Positions 7,716 to 15,226 of a stretch of 40,138 bases of DNA are shown here, one piece after another (within the stretch, counting starts at the first letter, position 1; each line of letters starts with the position of its first letter). The translations under genes and the position numbers were made by a program. The stretch covers positions 1-40,138 of the forward strand of contig WRIB01000023.1 in assembly GCA_009782955.1 (NCBI GenBank), written 5' to 3'. The stretch is from Treponema sp. (lineage in GTDB: Bacteria; Spirochaetota; Spirochaetia; Treponematales; Breznakiellaceae). A model generated the notes under the pieces. The model searched no databases, had not been told where the DNA came from, and saw only the letters and a list, made by a program, of their open reading frames with translations.

Positions 7716-8948
7716 ATGAAAATCTGGATAAAACTGCTAATCGGCTCGGTACTGGGAATAGTTCTGGGCTTTTTACTTCCTTATGAAAACCAGACCGTTT
7801 TTTCCGTTATGTCCTGGCTGGAACAATTGGCTCTCCGCATAGGACGCTATGCCGCCATTCCAATGATGTTTTTTTCCCTGGTTATTGCCATTTACGAACT
7901 TCGGCAGGACCGGGAATTCTGGCCTGTGGTTGGACGCAGTTTTTTGGTTATGATTGGCGGAGCAGCCTTTATTATTACCATGGGGATTATCGTTACTTTT
8001 CTGTTTCCCCCCGCCCGGATCCCTATATTAATAGAAGAACAATTCGAAACCGTATCCCTCCATTTACCTGAACTTGTACTGAAACTCTTTCCTTCCAACC
8101 TTTTTTCCGCCCTGGTTAATGACGGTTTTTACCTGCTGCCGGTCTGGTTCCTTGCTTTCTTTCTTGCCATGGGCCTCGGGCTGGACAGAAACTATTCCAA
8201 ACCCGTGTTGTCTCTGGGAGATTCGCTTTCCAGAATTTTCTATCAAGTGGCGGCATTTTTTTCCGAAATTCTTGTTTTGGTAATTATTGCCCTTGCCGCT
8301 TACTGGGCAATTCGTTATCATGCTGCCCTGCGTTCCGATGTGTTCCGTGATCTGATTCTTCTTTTGGGTATTTTTTCTTTTGTTCTGGCTTTTGGAATCT
8401 TTCCTCTTTTTCTTTTTATACTCCAGCCAAAAAATAACCCCTGGGTCAGCCTTTATGGATCCCTGGGGACAGCTTTGGCAGGGTTCTTTTCCGGAGACAT
8501 CAATTTTACCTTGCCTGTATTGTATCGCCATATTAAGGAAAATCTGGGTGTCCGCCGTCGATCCAATGCGGTAACAGTGAGCCTTATTTCCATTTTTGGG
8601 CGGGCGGGAAGCGCTATGGTGGCAGCTGTTTCATTCATTGTAATTATTAATTCCTATTCGCGTTTGGGAATTCCTCTGGCAGATGTAGTTACCATAGGAT
8701 TATATGCTTTTCTAATATCTTTTTGTCTGGCCGGGCATCCGGGAAATGGGGCCTATACCGCTTTGGCGGTGTTGGGTATGTATTACGGTAAAGGTTTCGA
8801 ATCCGGTTATCTTATCCTAAAGCCTATGGCTTTTTACCTGATTGCAATAGGAACCTTTCTGGATGTTCTGTTCTGTTCGTTTGCTTCTTATGCAGTAGGA
8901 AAATGGAGCGGCTTTCAGGAAGATAAGGATATGCGGCACTTTATATGA
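7716..8948 (+). CDS. Dicarboxylate/amino-acid:cation symporter family (SDF) protein
   Basis: 410 residues with eight or more hydrophobic helices and two re-entrant-loop regions, as in GltP/GltPh. FTLPVLYRHIKENLGV matches the family's first hairpin and following helix. The next core motif, NMDGTA in classical members, reads FGRAGSA. Since NMDG binds sodium and substrate, the coupling ion or substrate is probably different. Family members import glutamate, aspartate or C4-dicarboxylates at the inner membrane. It is first of three overlapping genes (109-residue membrane protein, rsmG). The ATG follows a promoter by six bases, suggesting a leaderless mRNA. Confidence 0.85.
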   Translation: MKIWIKLLIGSVLGIVLGFLLPYENQTVFSVMSWLEQLALRIGRYAAIPMMFFSLVIAIYELRQDREFWPVVGRSFLVMIGGAAFIITMGIIVTFLFPPARIPILIEEQFETVSLHLPELVLKLFPSNLFSALVNDGFYLLPVWFLAFFLAMGLGLDRNYSKPVLSLGDSLSRIFYQVAAFFSEILVLVIIALAAYWAIRYHAALRSDVFRDLILLLGIFSFVLAFGIFPLFLFILQPKNNPWVSLYGSLGTALAGFFSGDINFTLPVLYRHIKENLGVRRRSNAVTVSLISIFGRAGSAMVAAVSFIVIINSYSRLGIPLADVVTIGLYAFLISFCLAGHPGNGAYTALAVLGMYYGKGFESGYLILKPMAFYLIAIGTFLDVLFCSFASYAVGKWSGFQEDKDMRHFI

Positions 8949-9274
8949 TCTTTTTAGGTTTTATAGCATTAATTCCGGCGGGGTTTATTGCCTTTCTGGC
9001 CCTTTCAAAAAATACCAGCCCTGCAGTCAGAAGGGTGTCGATTATTGCCTTTATCATTATTGGTTTAACGTTTATTGTCTGTACGATTATTCTTATTGTT
9101 ATGTTTGGTTCTCCCGTAGGAGTAAGTGATGGATATTCTGATTTTCCCATAGAACCGGTAAAGGAAGCAAAGAAAGATTTCTTTCCTGTATTAATTGCAT
9201 CAATAGCAGTGCTTATTCTGATGATCTGGGTAACTATTTCTGCAATTCGGGAACAGCGCAAAAAAAGAAACTGA
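8945..9274 (+). CDS. Small membrane protein, family unknown
   Basis: 109 residues with three hydrophobic helices (about 2-20, 31-53, 81-100) and a basic C-terminus (REQRKKRN). The loop near 55-78 is acidic and may face outward. It overlaps the symporter stop by four bases (ATGA) and its own stop abuts the rsmG ATG, so all three are translated together. No family recognised. It could be an accessory subunit of the symporter, but only the context suggests this. Confidence 0.75.
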   Translation: MIFLGFIALIPAGFIAFLALSKNTSPAVRRVSIIAFIIIGLTFIVCTIILIVMFGSPVGVSDGYSDFPIEPVKEAKKDFFPVLIASIAVLILMIWVTISAIREQRKKRN

Positions 9275-9964
9275 ATGAAGCTTCTTGACGAAGGCCTTAA
9301 ACAGATTTGTGCTGCAGATAAAACCGCCGCTTGTTTAATCGAAAACAGATACGAACAAATTACCGGAGCTTTACAGCTTTATATTAATGAGATAGAACGC
9401 TTTAACACTGCCTACGGCCTTGTAAAGACAGATAACCGGGATACATTAATCGTAAAACATATTCTTGATTCGCTGGTTCCTCTGGGACATATTGCGAATT
9501 TTCTGGAAGCAAAAGATAAAACTGTCAAAGCGCTTGCCGATGCCGGTTCCGGGGCGGGATTGCCCGGAATACCGCTGGCAATTTGTCTGCCGACTGTACA
9601 GGTAAGCTTGATTGAAAGGATGGGCAGGCGGGCAGGTTTTTTGCGAAATACCTGCGCTGTGCTTTCTTCGGCTTTTCCCGGCCTGGAACTTTCACGAATC
9701 ACTGTAGAAGAAATTGAATTGGAAAAAGCTTTTCCTTTGCAATTTGATTGCCTTGTACTGCGGGCACTAAGCGCCCTTGATGATGCGTTTGTTGCAAAAC
9801 TTATCAAACTTCTTGCTCAAGACGGAACAATCGCAGCATACAAGGGAAAACAAACAACAGCGCAAGCGGAACTAGACAGTCTTTCCGGCTGCACTGCAGA
9901 ACTAATTCCGCTTACTGTTCCATTTCTGGACGAGGAACGATGTCTTGCAATGATACGCCCATAA
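9275..9964 (+). CDS. rsmG: 16S rRNA (guanine527-N7)-methyltransferase RsmG (GidB)
   Basis: 229 residues, normal for the family. KHILDSLVPL, the SAM-binding ADAGSGAGLPGIPLAI and the late AAYKGKQ are typical GidB motifs. It methylates N7 of G527 in the 530 loop of 16S rRNA using S-adenosylmethionine; its loss gives low-level streptomycin resistance in other bacteria. The ATG follows the upstream stop with no gap. It is usually found next to mnmG or parA, but here it sits behind a transporter. Confidence 0.93.
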   Translation: MKLLDEGLKQICAADKTAACLIENRYEQITGALQLYINEIERFNTAYGLVKTDNRDTLIVKHILDSLVPLGHIANFLEAKDKTVKALADAGSGAGLPGIPLAICLPTVQVSLIERMGRRAGFLRNTCAVLSSAFPGLELSRITVEEIELEKAFPLQFDCLVLRALSALDDAFVAKLIKLLAQDGTIAAYKGKQTTAQAELDSLSGCTAELIPLTVPFLDEERCLAMIRP

Positions 9965-10016
9965 ATTTTCTACCTTATATTTCCTGTTTTATAAAAAATT
10001 ACCCTTGTAATTTCTG

Positions 10017-10050
10017 TTGACATATTAATGATAGTAAATGAAAATTAATA
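10017..10050 (+). promoter_or_regulatory. Possible promoter and operator of tetR
   Basis: TTGACA (10017-10022) is a consensus -35. A weak GAAAAT -10 follows at 17 bases. TATTAAT (10023-10029) and ATTAATA (10044-10050) form a perfect inverted repeat across the spacer, which suits autorepression by the TetR protein encoded 30 bases on. Confidence 0.4.
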
Positions 10051-10081
10051 CAAGACACGCATAATAAAATATGGGGTAAAT

Positions 10082-10750
10082 GTGGACAGAATCAATGATC
10101 ATTCAGCACATGTACACTCAACCAGGTTATCAGGAAAAGGTTTCTCTCTTAATTCAATAAAAGAATCTACAAAAGAAAAAATATTTTTTTCGTCTATAAG
10201 ACTGTTCTCTCAGATTGGTTACAATGAAGTTACCATACGTGACATTGCCAAAGATGTCGGCATTAAATCGGGATCGATTTACAATCATTTTAAATCCAAA
10301 AAAGAGATACTGGATGAGATATATGAATATTACGACGAACAATGGAATAAAGCGCGGCCTGATATTGATAAACTGCTCAGAATGGCAGAGACCGACCCGC
10401 CGGCTGAAGTTCTGATGAGAATGCTTTTTGACTGGAAACCGGAAATAAAGGAAACCATGAACCGGATATATATCATTGCCACCCGTGAAGCGATGCTCAA
10501 TTCTGAAAGCCTAAAACTGGTTCAGAACCTGGTAATGGAAAGAAATAAGCTGGTCCCAAGACTGTTACTGGAACGAATGATTGAACTGGGCAGAATCGAA
10601 CCCATTGATATTATTGCGTTTGTTAATATTTTTTCTCACGTTGCACATAGTGCAACATCGCTTAATCTTACTCCTCTTAAAATTGAGACGGAGGATTGGT
10701 ATCGCTGCTGGAATATGCTGCTTTCGATTATTAAGCCTACAGGAAAGTGA
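10082..10750 (+). CDS. TetR-family transcriptional regulator
   Basis: 222 residues. After about 28 extra N-terminal residues comes the TetR helix-turn-helix (ATKEKIFFSS-like entry, VTIRDIAKDVGIKSGSIYNHF, KSKKEILDEIYEYYDE). The C-terminal ligand domain is of unknown specificity. GTG at 10082 is the chosen start; the ATG two bases earlier is in a dead frame. GGGG lies about seven bases before it. It precedes purE by 53 bases, with a weak hairpin (10753-10763) between, so a link to purine genes is possible but unproven. Confidence 0.85.
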   Translation: MDRINDHSAHVHSTRLSGKGFSLNSIKESTKEKIFFSSIRLFSQIGYNEVTIRDIAKDVGIKSGSIYNHFKSKKEILDEIYEYYDEQWNKARPDIDKLLRMAETDPPAEVLMRMLFDWKPEIKETMNRIYIIATREAMLNSESLKLVQNLVMERNKLVPRLLLERMIELGRIEPIDIIAFVNIFSHVAHSATSLNLTPLKIETEDWYRCWNMLLSIIKPTGK

Positions 10751-10752
10751 AG

Positions 10753-10770
10753 CCGCTCAGCGGTGTCTTT
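10753..10770 (+). terminator. Weak hairpin after tetR
   Basis: CCGC-TCA-GCGG (10753-10763) is followed by TGTCTTTTATATT. The stem is only four base pairs, so termination would be partial. Confidence 0.3.
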
Positions 10771-10791
10771 TATATTCCGGCCTGAATATGT

Positions 10792-10803
10792 TATTCTTAT
10801 AAT
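10792..10803 (+). promoter_or_regulatory. -10 region abutting purE start
   Basis: TATTCT (10792-10797) lies six bases before the purE GTG, and TATAAT (10798-10803) abuts it. No clear -35 and no Shine-Dalgarno sequence are present. The TATTCT spacing matches the other leaderless-type promoters of this window. Confidence 0.45.
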
Positions 10804-11280
10804 GTGAAAGTTACAATTTTTCTTGGTTCCCAATCCGATAAGTCTGTAATGAAAAAAGCAGCCGATGTACTAAAGGATCTGGGCATTAATTACAGCTCCC
10901 GTGTGGTTTCGGCACACCGAAGCCCGGAGTTGCTTGAAAAAGCCATTGATGAAGCTGAGCGGGATGGAACGGAAATAATAATTGCCGGAGCGGGTTTGGC
11001 CGCTCATCTGCCGGGAGTAATTGCCAGTAAAACCCTTATACCGGTAATTGGAGTGCCAATTGCGTCCGGAGCTTTAAACGGCATTGATGCCCTTTACTCC
11101 ATAGTACAGATGCCCAAAACTGTTCCGGTGGCTACTATTGGCATTGACAATGCAGCCAATGCCGCATACCTTGCGGCGGAAATACTCGGCGTTAAATATC
11201 CTGAGTTGCGGGAAAAACTAACAAGTGTAAGAATAAAAATAAAAGAAGATTTAGCGAAAGACAGTGTGATAGATTTATAA
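10804..11280 (+). CDS. purE: PurE, class II-like AIR carboxylase
   Basis: 158 residues. GSQSDKSV, SAHRSPE, GAGLAAHLPGVIAS and NGIDALYSIVQMP are PurE motifs. It makes CAIR in de novo purine synthesis. Class I enzymes rearrange N5-CAIR made by PurK, while class II enzymes (known from Treponema denticola) use CO2 on AIR directly. The ALNGIDAL and NAAYLAAEIL stretches look class II to me, and no purK is nearby. GTG start; the stop overlaps the purF ATG by one base (TAATG). Confidence 0.93.
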   Translation: MKVTIFLGSQSDKSVMKKAADVLKDLGINYSSRVVSAHRSPELLEKAIDEAERDGTEIIIAGAGLAAHLPGVIASKTLIPVIGVPIASGALNGIDALYSIVQMPKTVPVATIGIDNAANAAYLAAEILGVKYPELREKLTSVRIKIKEDLAKDSVIDL

Positions 11281-12713
11281 TGAAATATAACGATGACAGG
11301 CTAAACGAAAAATGCGGTGTCTTTGGCGTCTTTTACACCGACACCGGTAAAGATGCCGTTCCGCTTGTTTATTACGGCCTGTTTTCGCTTCAGCATCGCG
11401 GGCAGGAAAGTGCAGGTATTGCTGCTATTCTGCATCCGGGCGAAGGAAAAACCGAAAGAACCATTGAATGCCGTAAAGGTCCCGGTCTGGTGGGAGAAGT
11501 TTTTACCAACGATGTTCTTTCCAGTTTAAACGGTTATGCCGCAATTGGCCATGTACGATATTCCGCTTCACGCAACAGCGGCAATGAAAATGCTGAACCA
11601 TTTGTCAGTCATTTTAAGCTGGGTTCCATTGCCGTAGCACATAACGGGGCGCTAACCAATGCTGATGTAGTCCGGGAACTGCTGGAAGATGCCGGCGTGG
11701 GATTCACTTCATCCAGCGACAGCGAAGTAATTATCAACTTAATTTCCAAAAACTATAAAAAAGGCCTGGAAAAGGCCCTTACCGATACAATCAAATTCAT
11801 TAAGGGTTCCTATGCGCTGGTGCTGCTTACCGGCGATGCCCTTGTCGGCGCCAGAGATCCCAACGGCATAAGGCCGCTGTGTTTGGGTAAACTGGAAGGC
11901 GGCTGGATACTGGCAAGTGAATCCTGCGCCATTGATGCTGTGGGCGGTGAATTTGTCAGGGATGTTGAACCCGGCGAAGTGGTAATTATCAAACAGGACG
12001 GAGTATTTTCTTTTATCTTCAGCGAAAAAACCCGCCGTGCTGTCTGCGCTTTTGAGTATGTATACTTTGCCCGGCCCGACAGTGTAATTGATTCAATTGA
12101 TGTTTACGGATCACGGATACGTGCAGGAGAAATTTTGGGCAAAGAATCTGCTATAGTTGCCGATCTGGTTGTGGGCGTTCCTGATTCCGGAGTTCCCGCT
12201 GCAATTGGTTATGGCAGGGCAACAGGAACGCCTTTTGGTCTGGGAATCGTTAAAAGCAAATATGTAGGGCGGACATTTATTGCTCCAAACCAGACCATGC
12301 GTGAAAAAACAGCCCTGGTAAAACTTAATGTAATAGACAGTGAAGTCCGGGGTAAACGTGTAGTGATCATTGATGATTCCATAGTCCGCGGTACAACCTC
12401 CCGCAGGCTGGTTGCCATACTCAAAGCTGCAGGAGCCAAAGAAGTTCACATCAGGATTTGTTCGCCGCCGGTACGGTTTCCCTGTTATTTTGGTATCGAT
12501 ACTCCCCACCGCAAGGATTTAATAAGCAACGCAAACGGAGGTGTAACCGAACTGTGCGCTTCTTTGGGTGCGGACAGTCTGGCTTTTATCAGCATAGAAG
12601 GATTGCTGCAATCCATCAATCCGGATTTTTCCGGGAGTTTTGAGAACGGCGGTTTTTGCCTGGGCTGCTTTTCCGGTGAATATCCGATTCCCGTAGCAGG
12701 AGAACATAATTAG
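11280..12713 (+). CDS. purF: Amidophosphoribosyltransferase PurF
   Basis: 477 residues. Commits PRPP and glutamine to phosphoribosylamine. An 11-residue propeptide precedes Cys12 (LNEKCGVFGV), which becomes the N-terminal nucleophile of the glutaminase half. The C-terminal half has the PRPP loop VVIIDDSIVRGTTSRRLV. Four cysteines placed as in the Bacillus 4Fe-4S enzyme are present (RRAVCAFEY, RFPCYFGID, and the pair in GFCLGCFSGEYP), so an oxygen-sensitive cluster and self-processing are expected. It is coupled to purE. Confidence 0.95.
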   Translation: MKYNDDRLNEKCGVFGVFYTDTGKDAVPLVYYGLFSLQHRGQESAGIAAILHPGEGKTERTIECRKGPGLVGEVFTNDVLSSLNGYAAIGHVRYSASRNSGNENAEPFVSHFKLGSIAVAHNGALTNADVVRELLEDAGVGFTSSSDSEVIINLISKNYKKGLEKALTDTIKFIKGSYALVLLTGDALVGARDPNGIRPLCLGKLEGGWILASESCAIDAVGGEFVRDVEPGEVVIIKQDGVFSFIFSEKTRRAVCAFEYVYFARPDSVIDSIDVYGSRIRAGEILGKESAIVADLVVGVPDSGVPAAIGYGRATGTPFGLGIVKSKYVGRTFIAPNQTMREKTALVKLNVIDSEVRGKRVVIIDDSIVRGTTSRRLVAILKAAGAKEVHIRICSPPVRFPCYFGIDTPHRKDLISNANGGVTELCASLGADSLAFISIEGLLQSINPDFSGSFENGGFCLGCFSGEYPIPVAGEHN

Positions 12714-12743
12714 CACCCTGATAATACTCTGTTATGATTTAGC

Positions 12744-12811
12744 AATGAGGCTCCCCGAGGCAAGCCTCGGGGTATCTGTAAACGTTACATAATCCGCCGG
12801 GGAGCCTCGTT
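12744..12811. repeat. Palindromic dispersed repeat, copy 1
   Basis: The ends are inverted copies: GAGGCTCCCCG (12747-12757) and CGGGGAGCCTC (12798-12808). Inside is a 9-bp hairpin, CCCCGAGGC-AA-GCCTCGGGG. The core GGGTATCTG...TTACATAATC recurs in inverted orientation at 18371-18457. It lies just after purF and may end or stabilise the purEF message. Confidence 0.75.
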
Positions 12812-12822
12812 CGATAGGAAAT

Positions 12823-12917
12823 TTATTATACCGTCTGGTTTAATATCATACACTCTCGTACTTTAATTCCTTTCAGCCGTGGCAAGCCACGGGGTATTAA
12901 ACCAGACTTTCGAATAA
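12823..12917. repeat. MITE-like element with GTCTGGTTTAATA termini
   Basis: GTCTGGTTTAATA (12833-12845) and TATTAAACCAGAC (12895-12907) are a perfect 13-bp inverted repeat. TTATT and AATAA at the outer edges extend the match. Next to the right end is the hairpin CCGTGGC-AA-GCCACGG (12877-12892). The right end recurs at the 3' end of moeA (35727-35748). Confidence 0.65.
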
Positions 12918-12951
12918 AAAGTTAAAATTAAAAAAAAATTCCCAAAATTAC

Positions 12952-12980
12952 TTGATTTGCATTTTCCAATTCACTATGGT
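12952..12980 (+). promoter_or_regulatory. Promoter of xre gene, leaderless type
   Basis: TTGATT (12952-12957), 17 bases, TATGGT (12975-12980), then seven bases to GTG at 12988. The spacing matches other promoters here and favours GTG 12988 over ATG 12976, which lies inside the -10 box. Confidence 0.45.
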
Positions 12981-12987
12981 TTACATC

Positions 12988-13374
12988 GTGGAAGAAATAA
13001 AATACAACAAAATTAATCAGCGTGTCAAAGAGCTTCGCAAGGCTCTTGATATGACACAGGTAAGTTTTTCCCAGGTTATTGCTCTTTCTTCAGGATACCT
13101 GGCCGGAATTGAAACGGAAAAACGCAGAGTAAACAACCGGCTTATCAAATTAATCTGTTCTTCGTTTAAGGTAAATGAAGCATGGCTTCGCAGCGGAGAC
13201 GGAGATATGTTTGCGGAAGAGGATGACGAGCAGTATATCAAGCTGGTTGGATTGTTTAAGGAATTGAACAGCCAGTACCGGGATTATATTTTTAAGGAGA
13301 TATATCTTCTCCTTAAAATGCAGGGAGAAATAACCGAAGAAAGCTCCGGGATTAAAGTAACAAACGCCGGTTAA
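12988..13374 (+). CDS. XRE-family regulator inside the purine cluster
   Basis: About 128 residues from GTG 12988. The N-terminal lambda-repressor-type HTH (INQRVKELRKALDMTQ, then SSGYLAGIETEKRRVNN) is followed by a short C-terminal helical part (KLVGLFKELNSQYRDYIF) of the kind found in phage-like regulators. It sits between purF and purM, so it may regulate purine genes; only the position says so. ATG 12976 or TTG 12952 would add 4 or 12 residues, but neither has a ribosome site, and both lie within the predicted promoter. Confidence 0.78.
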   Translation: MEEIKYNKINQRVKELRKALDMTQVSFSQVIALSSGYLAGIETEKRRVNNRLIKLICSSFKVNEAWLRSGDGDMFAEEDDEQYIKLVGLFKELNSQYRDYIFKEIYLLLKMQGEITEESSGIKVTNAG

Positions 13375-13380
13375 TCCCGC

Positions 13381-13409
13381 TTGGTAATATCCGTTATTTT
13401 TGCTATTCT
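13381..13409 (+). promoter_or_regulatory. Promoter of purM
   Basis: TTGGTA (13381-13386), 17 bases, TATTCT (13404-13409), then ten bases to the purM ATG. The predicted leader is only a few bases and has no Shine-Dalgarno sequence. Confidence 0.5.
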
Positions 13410-13419
13410 GCAATAAGCA

Positions 13420-14544
13420 ATGGATTATAAAGAAGCCGGTGTCAATATTAACGAAGGTTACCTGGCTGTAGAAAAATACCGGGATCTGGCGGAAGCTACC
13501 AGGGCTTTTCAAAAAAATTCGGTTCTTAGCGGTATTGGCAGTTTTGCAGGCATGCTTTCCCTGAAAGAGAGCGCCAAAAGCATGGAAGATCCGGTTCTGG
13601 TTTCCGGAACCGACGGCGTTGGTACAAAACTAGGTATCGCCTTTGCAATAAAAAAATATGATACCGTCGGTGTCGACTGTGTCGCCATGTGCGTTAACGA
13701 TATTCTCTGCCATGGTGCCCGCCCGCTTTTTTTTCTGGATTATCTTGCCTGCGGAAAACTCAATGCCGGTGTTGCGGCAAAGATAGTTGAATCTGTTGCG
13801 GCAGGCTGCAAAGAAGCAGGTTGTGTACTTTTGGGCGGAGAAACTGCGGAAATGCCCGGCTTCTACGAAGAAGGAAAGTACGATATAGCCGGTTTTGCAG
13901 TGGGCATTGTTGACCGTAGTAAAATTATTGACGGAAGAGCGATAAAGGAAGGAGATGTACTTTTGGGTATTGCTTCTTCCGGCCCTCATTCAAACGGATT
14001 CAGTTTAATTCGTAAAGTACTGCCAAACCTGGAAGAAAATTTCGGGGGAATGCCCCTTGGCAGAGCTTTACTTGAACCTACAAGGATCTATGTAAAACCT
14101 GTACTTGGCTTAATGGAAAAAATCCCCGTTCACGGCATGGCGCATATTACCGGCGGCGGCTTTTACGAAAACATACCCCGCATGTTTAGCAATCCTGATA
14201 CACAGGATAGCTCACATTATTCGCAACCGCCCGTCTTTAATGCGTTAATCAATAATAATTCCTGGACCGTCCCTGCAATTTTTAACCGGATTGCCGCAGG
14301 GGTGGCGGAGTTAAAAGAAAGCGGAGCAGAGGCGGAAAAAGCCGGAAAAGAGCTGCTACAAACAGACAAAGAACTTCGCAGAATGATGTTCAATACATTT
14401 AACATGGGAATTGGTTTTGTTATTGCTGTAGATGGCGGTGATGTAAAACAGGCACAGGAATATCTTGACGGCAAAGACTACCCTGCCTGGGAAATCGGCA
14501 AGGTCGCCGCCGGTTCAGGAAAATCCGGAGTAATTTTTAATTGA
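13420..14544 (+). CDS. purM: Phosphoribosylformylglycinamidine cyclo-ligase PurM (AIRS)
   Basis: 374 residues. Makes AIR from FGAM with ATP. GTDGVGTKLG, CVNDILCHGARPLFFLDY, GGETAEMPGFYEEG and SSGPHSNGFSLIRK are diagnostic. It is longer than the usual ~345 because of a charged insertion of about 25 residues (around VAELKESGAEAEKAGKELL) before TFNMGIGFV. The stop overlaps the purN TTG start (TTGA). Confidence 0.95.
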   Translation: MDYKEAGVNINEGYLAVEKYRDLAEATRAFQKNSVLSGIGSFAGMLSLKESAKSMEDPVLVSGTDGVGTKLGIAFAIKKYDTVGVDCVAMCVNDILCHGARPLFFLDYLACGKLNAGVAAKIVESVAAGCKEAGCVLLGGETAEMPGFYEEGKYDIAGFAVGIVDRSKIIDGRAIKEGDVLLGIASSGPHSNGFSLIRKVLPNLEENFGGMPLGRALLEPTRIYVKPVLGLMEKIPVHGMAHITGGGFYENIPRMFSNPDTQDSSHYSQPPVFNALINNNSWTVPAIFNRIAAGVAELKESGAEAEKAGKELLQTDKELRRMMFNTFNMGIGFVIAVDGGDVKQAQEYLDGKDYPAWEIGKVAAGSGKSGVIFN

Positions 14545-15188
14545 ATATACTTGTATTGGTTTCGGGAAGCGGTACAAACCTCCAGGCTCTTCTTGATGCA
14601 GAAACGGAAGGCCGTTTCAGGATAAACAGTAAAGACGGCAACAGCGCTGACGGCAGTCCAAAAGACGGCGGGCATATTGCTGCTGTTGTTTCGGACCGGG
14701 CCGGTGTTTTTGCACTGGAGCGAGCCGGGAACGCAGGTATCCCCGCATTAATTGCAAAGCCGGACAAGCGGTTACCCAAAAAAGAACGCCGCGAAGAACT
14801 TTCCAATCGGCTTCTTGGAATAGCCAGAGAGTATCAGGCAGAATTGATTATACTGGCAGGTTTCCTTTCTATATTAAAGGGAACGATACTTCGTGAATAC
14901 GAAGGCCGGATTATTAACCTTCACCCTGCTTTGCTACCAAAATACGGCGGGGCGGGAATGTATGGTTCGAGAGTCCACGAAGCGGTTCTTGCAGCAGGGG
15001 AAAAAGAATCAGGCTGTACAGTTCACCTGGTTGACGAAGGAACCGATACGGGACCAATTCTGCTTCAGCGAAAAGTTCCGGTACTGCCCGGCGACACAGC
15101 TGAAAGCCTTGCAGAGAGGATACACAAGGAAGAGCATATTGCAATAGTAGCAGCAGCAGTGTTGATGCTGGACAAAAAAAGCAAATAA
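14541..15188 (+). CDS. purN: Phosphoribosylglycinamide formyltransferase PurN
   Basis: 215 residues. Formylates GAR with 10-formyl-THF. LVSGSGTNLQALLDA binds the ribosyl phosphate. INLHPALLPKYGG and GCTVHLVDEGTDTGPIL carry the catalytic Asn, His and Asp. A small Gly/Ser/Asp insertion (NSKDGNSADGSPKDG) after the first strand is unusual. The TTG start overlaps the purM stop by four bases, so translation is coupled. Confidence 0.94.
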   Translation: MNILVLVSGSGTNLQALLDAETEGRFRINSKDGNSADGSPKDGGHIAAVVSDRAGVFALERAGNAGIPALIAKPDKRLPKKERREELSNRLLGIAREYQAELIILAGFLSILKGTILREYEGRIINLHPALLPKYGGAGMYGSRVHEAVLAAGEKESGCTVHLVDEGTDTGPILLQRKVPVLPGDTAESLAERIHKEEHIAIVAAAVLMLDKKSK

Positions 15189-15226
15189 AAACCAAAGTTT
15201 AATCATGTTTAATTAAGGAAGGAATA

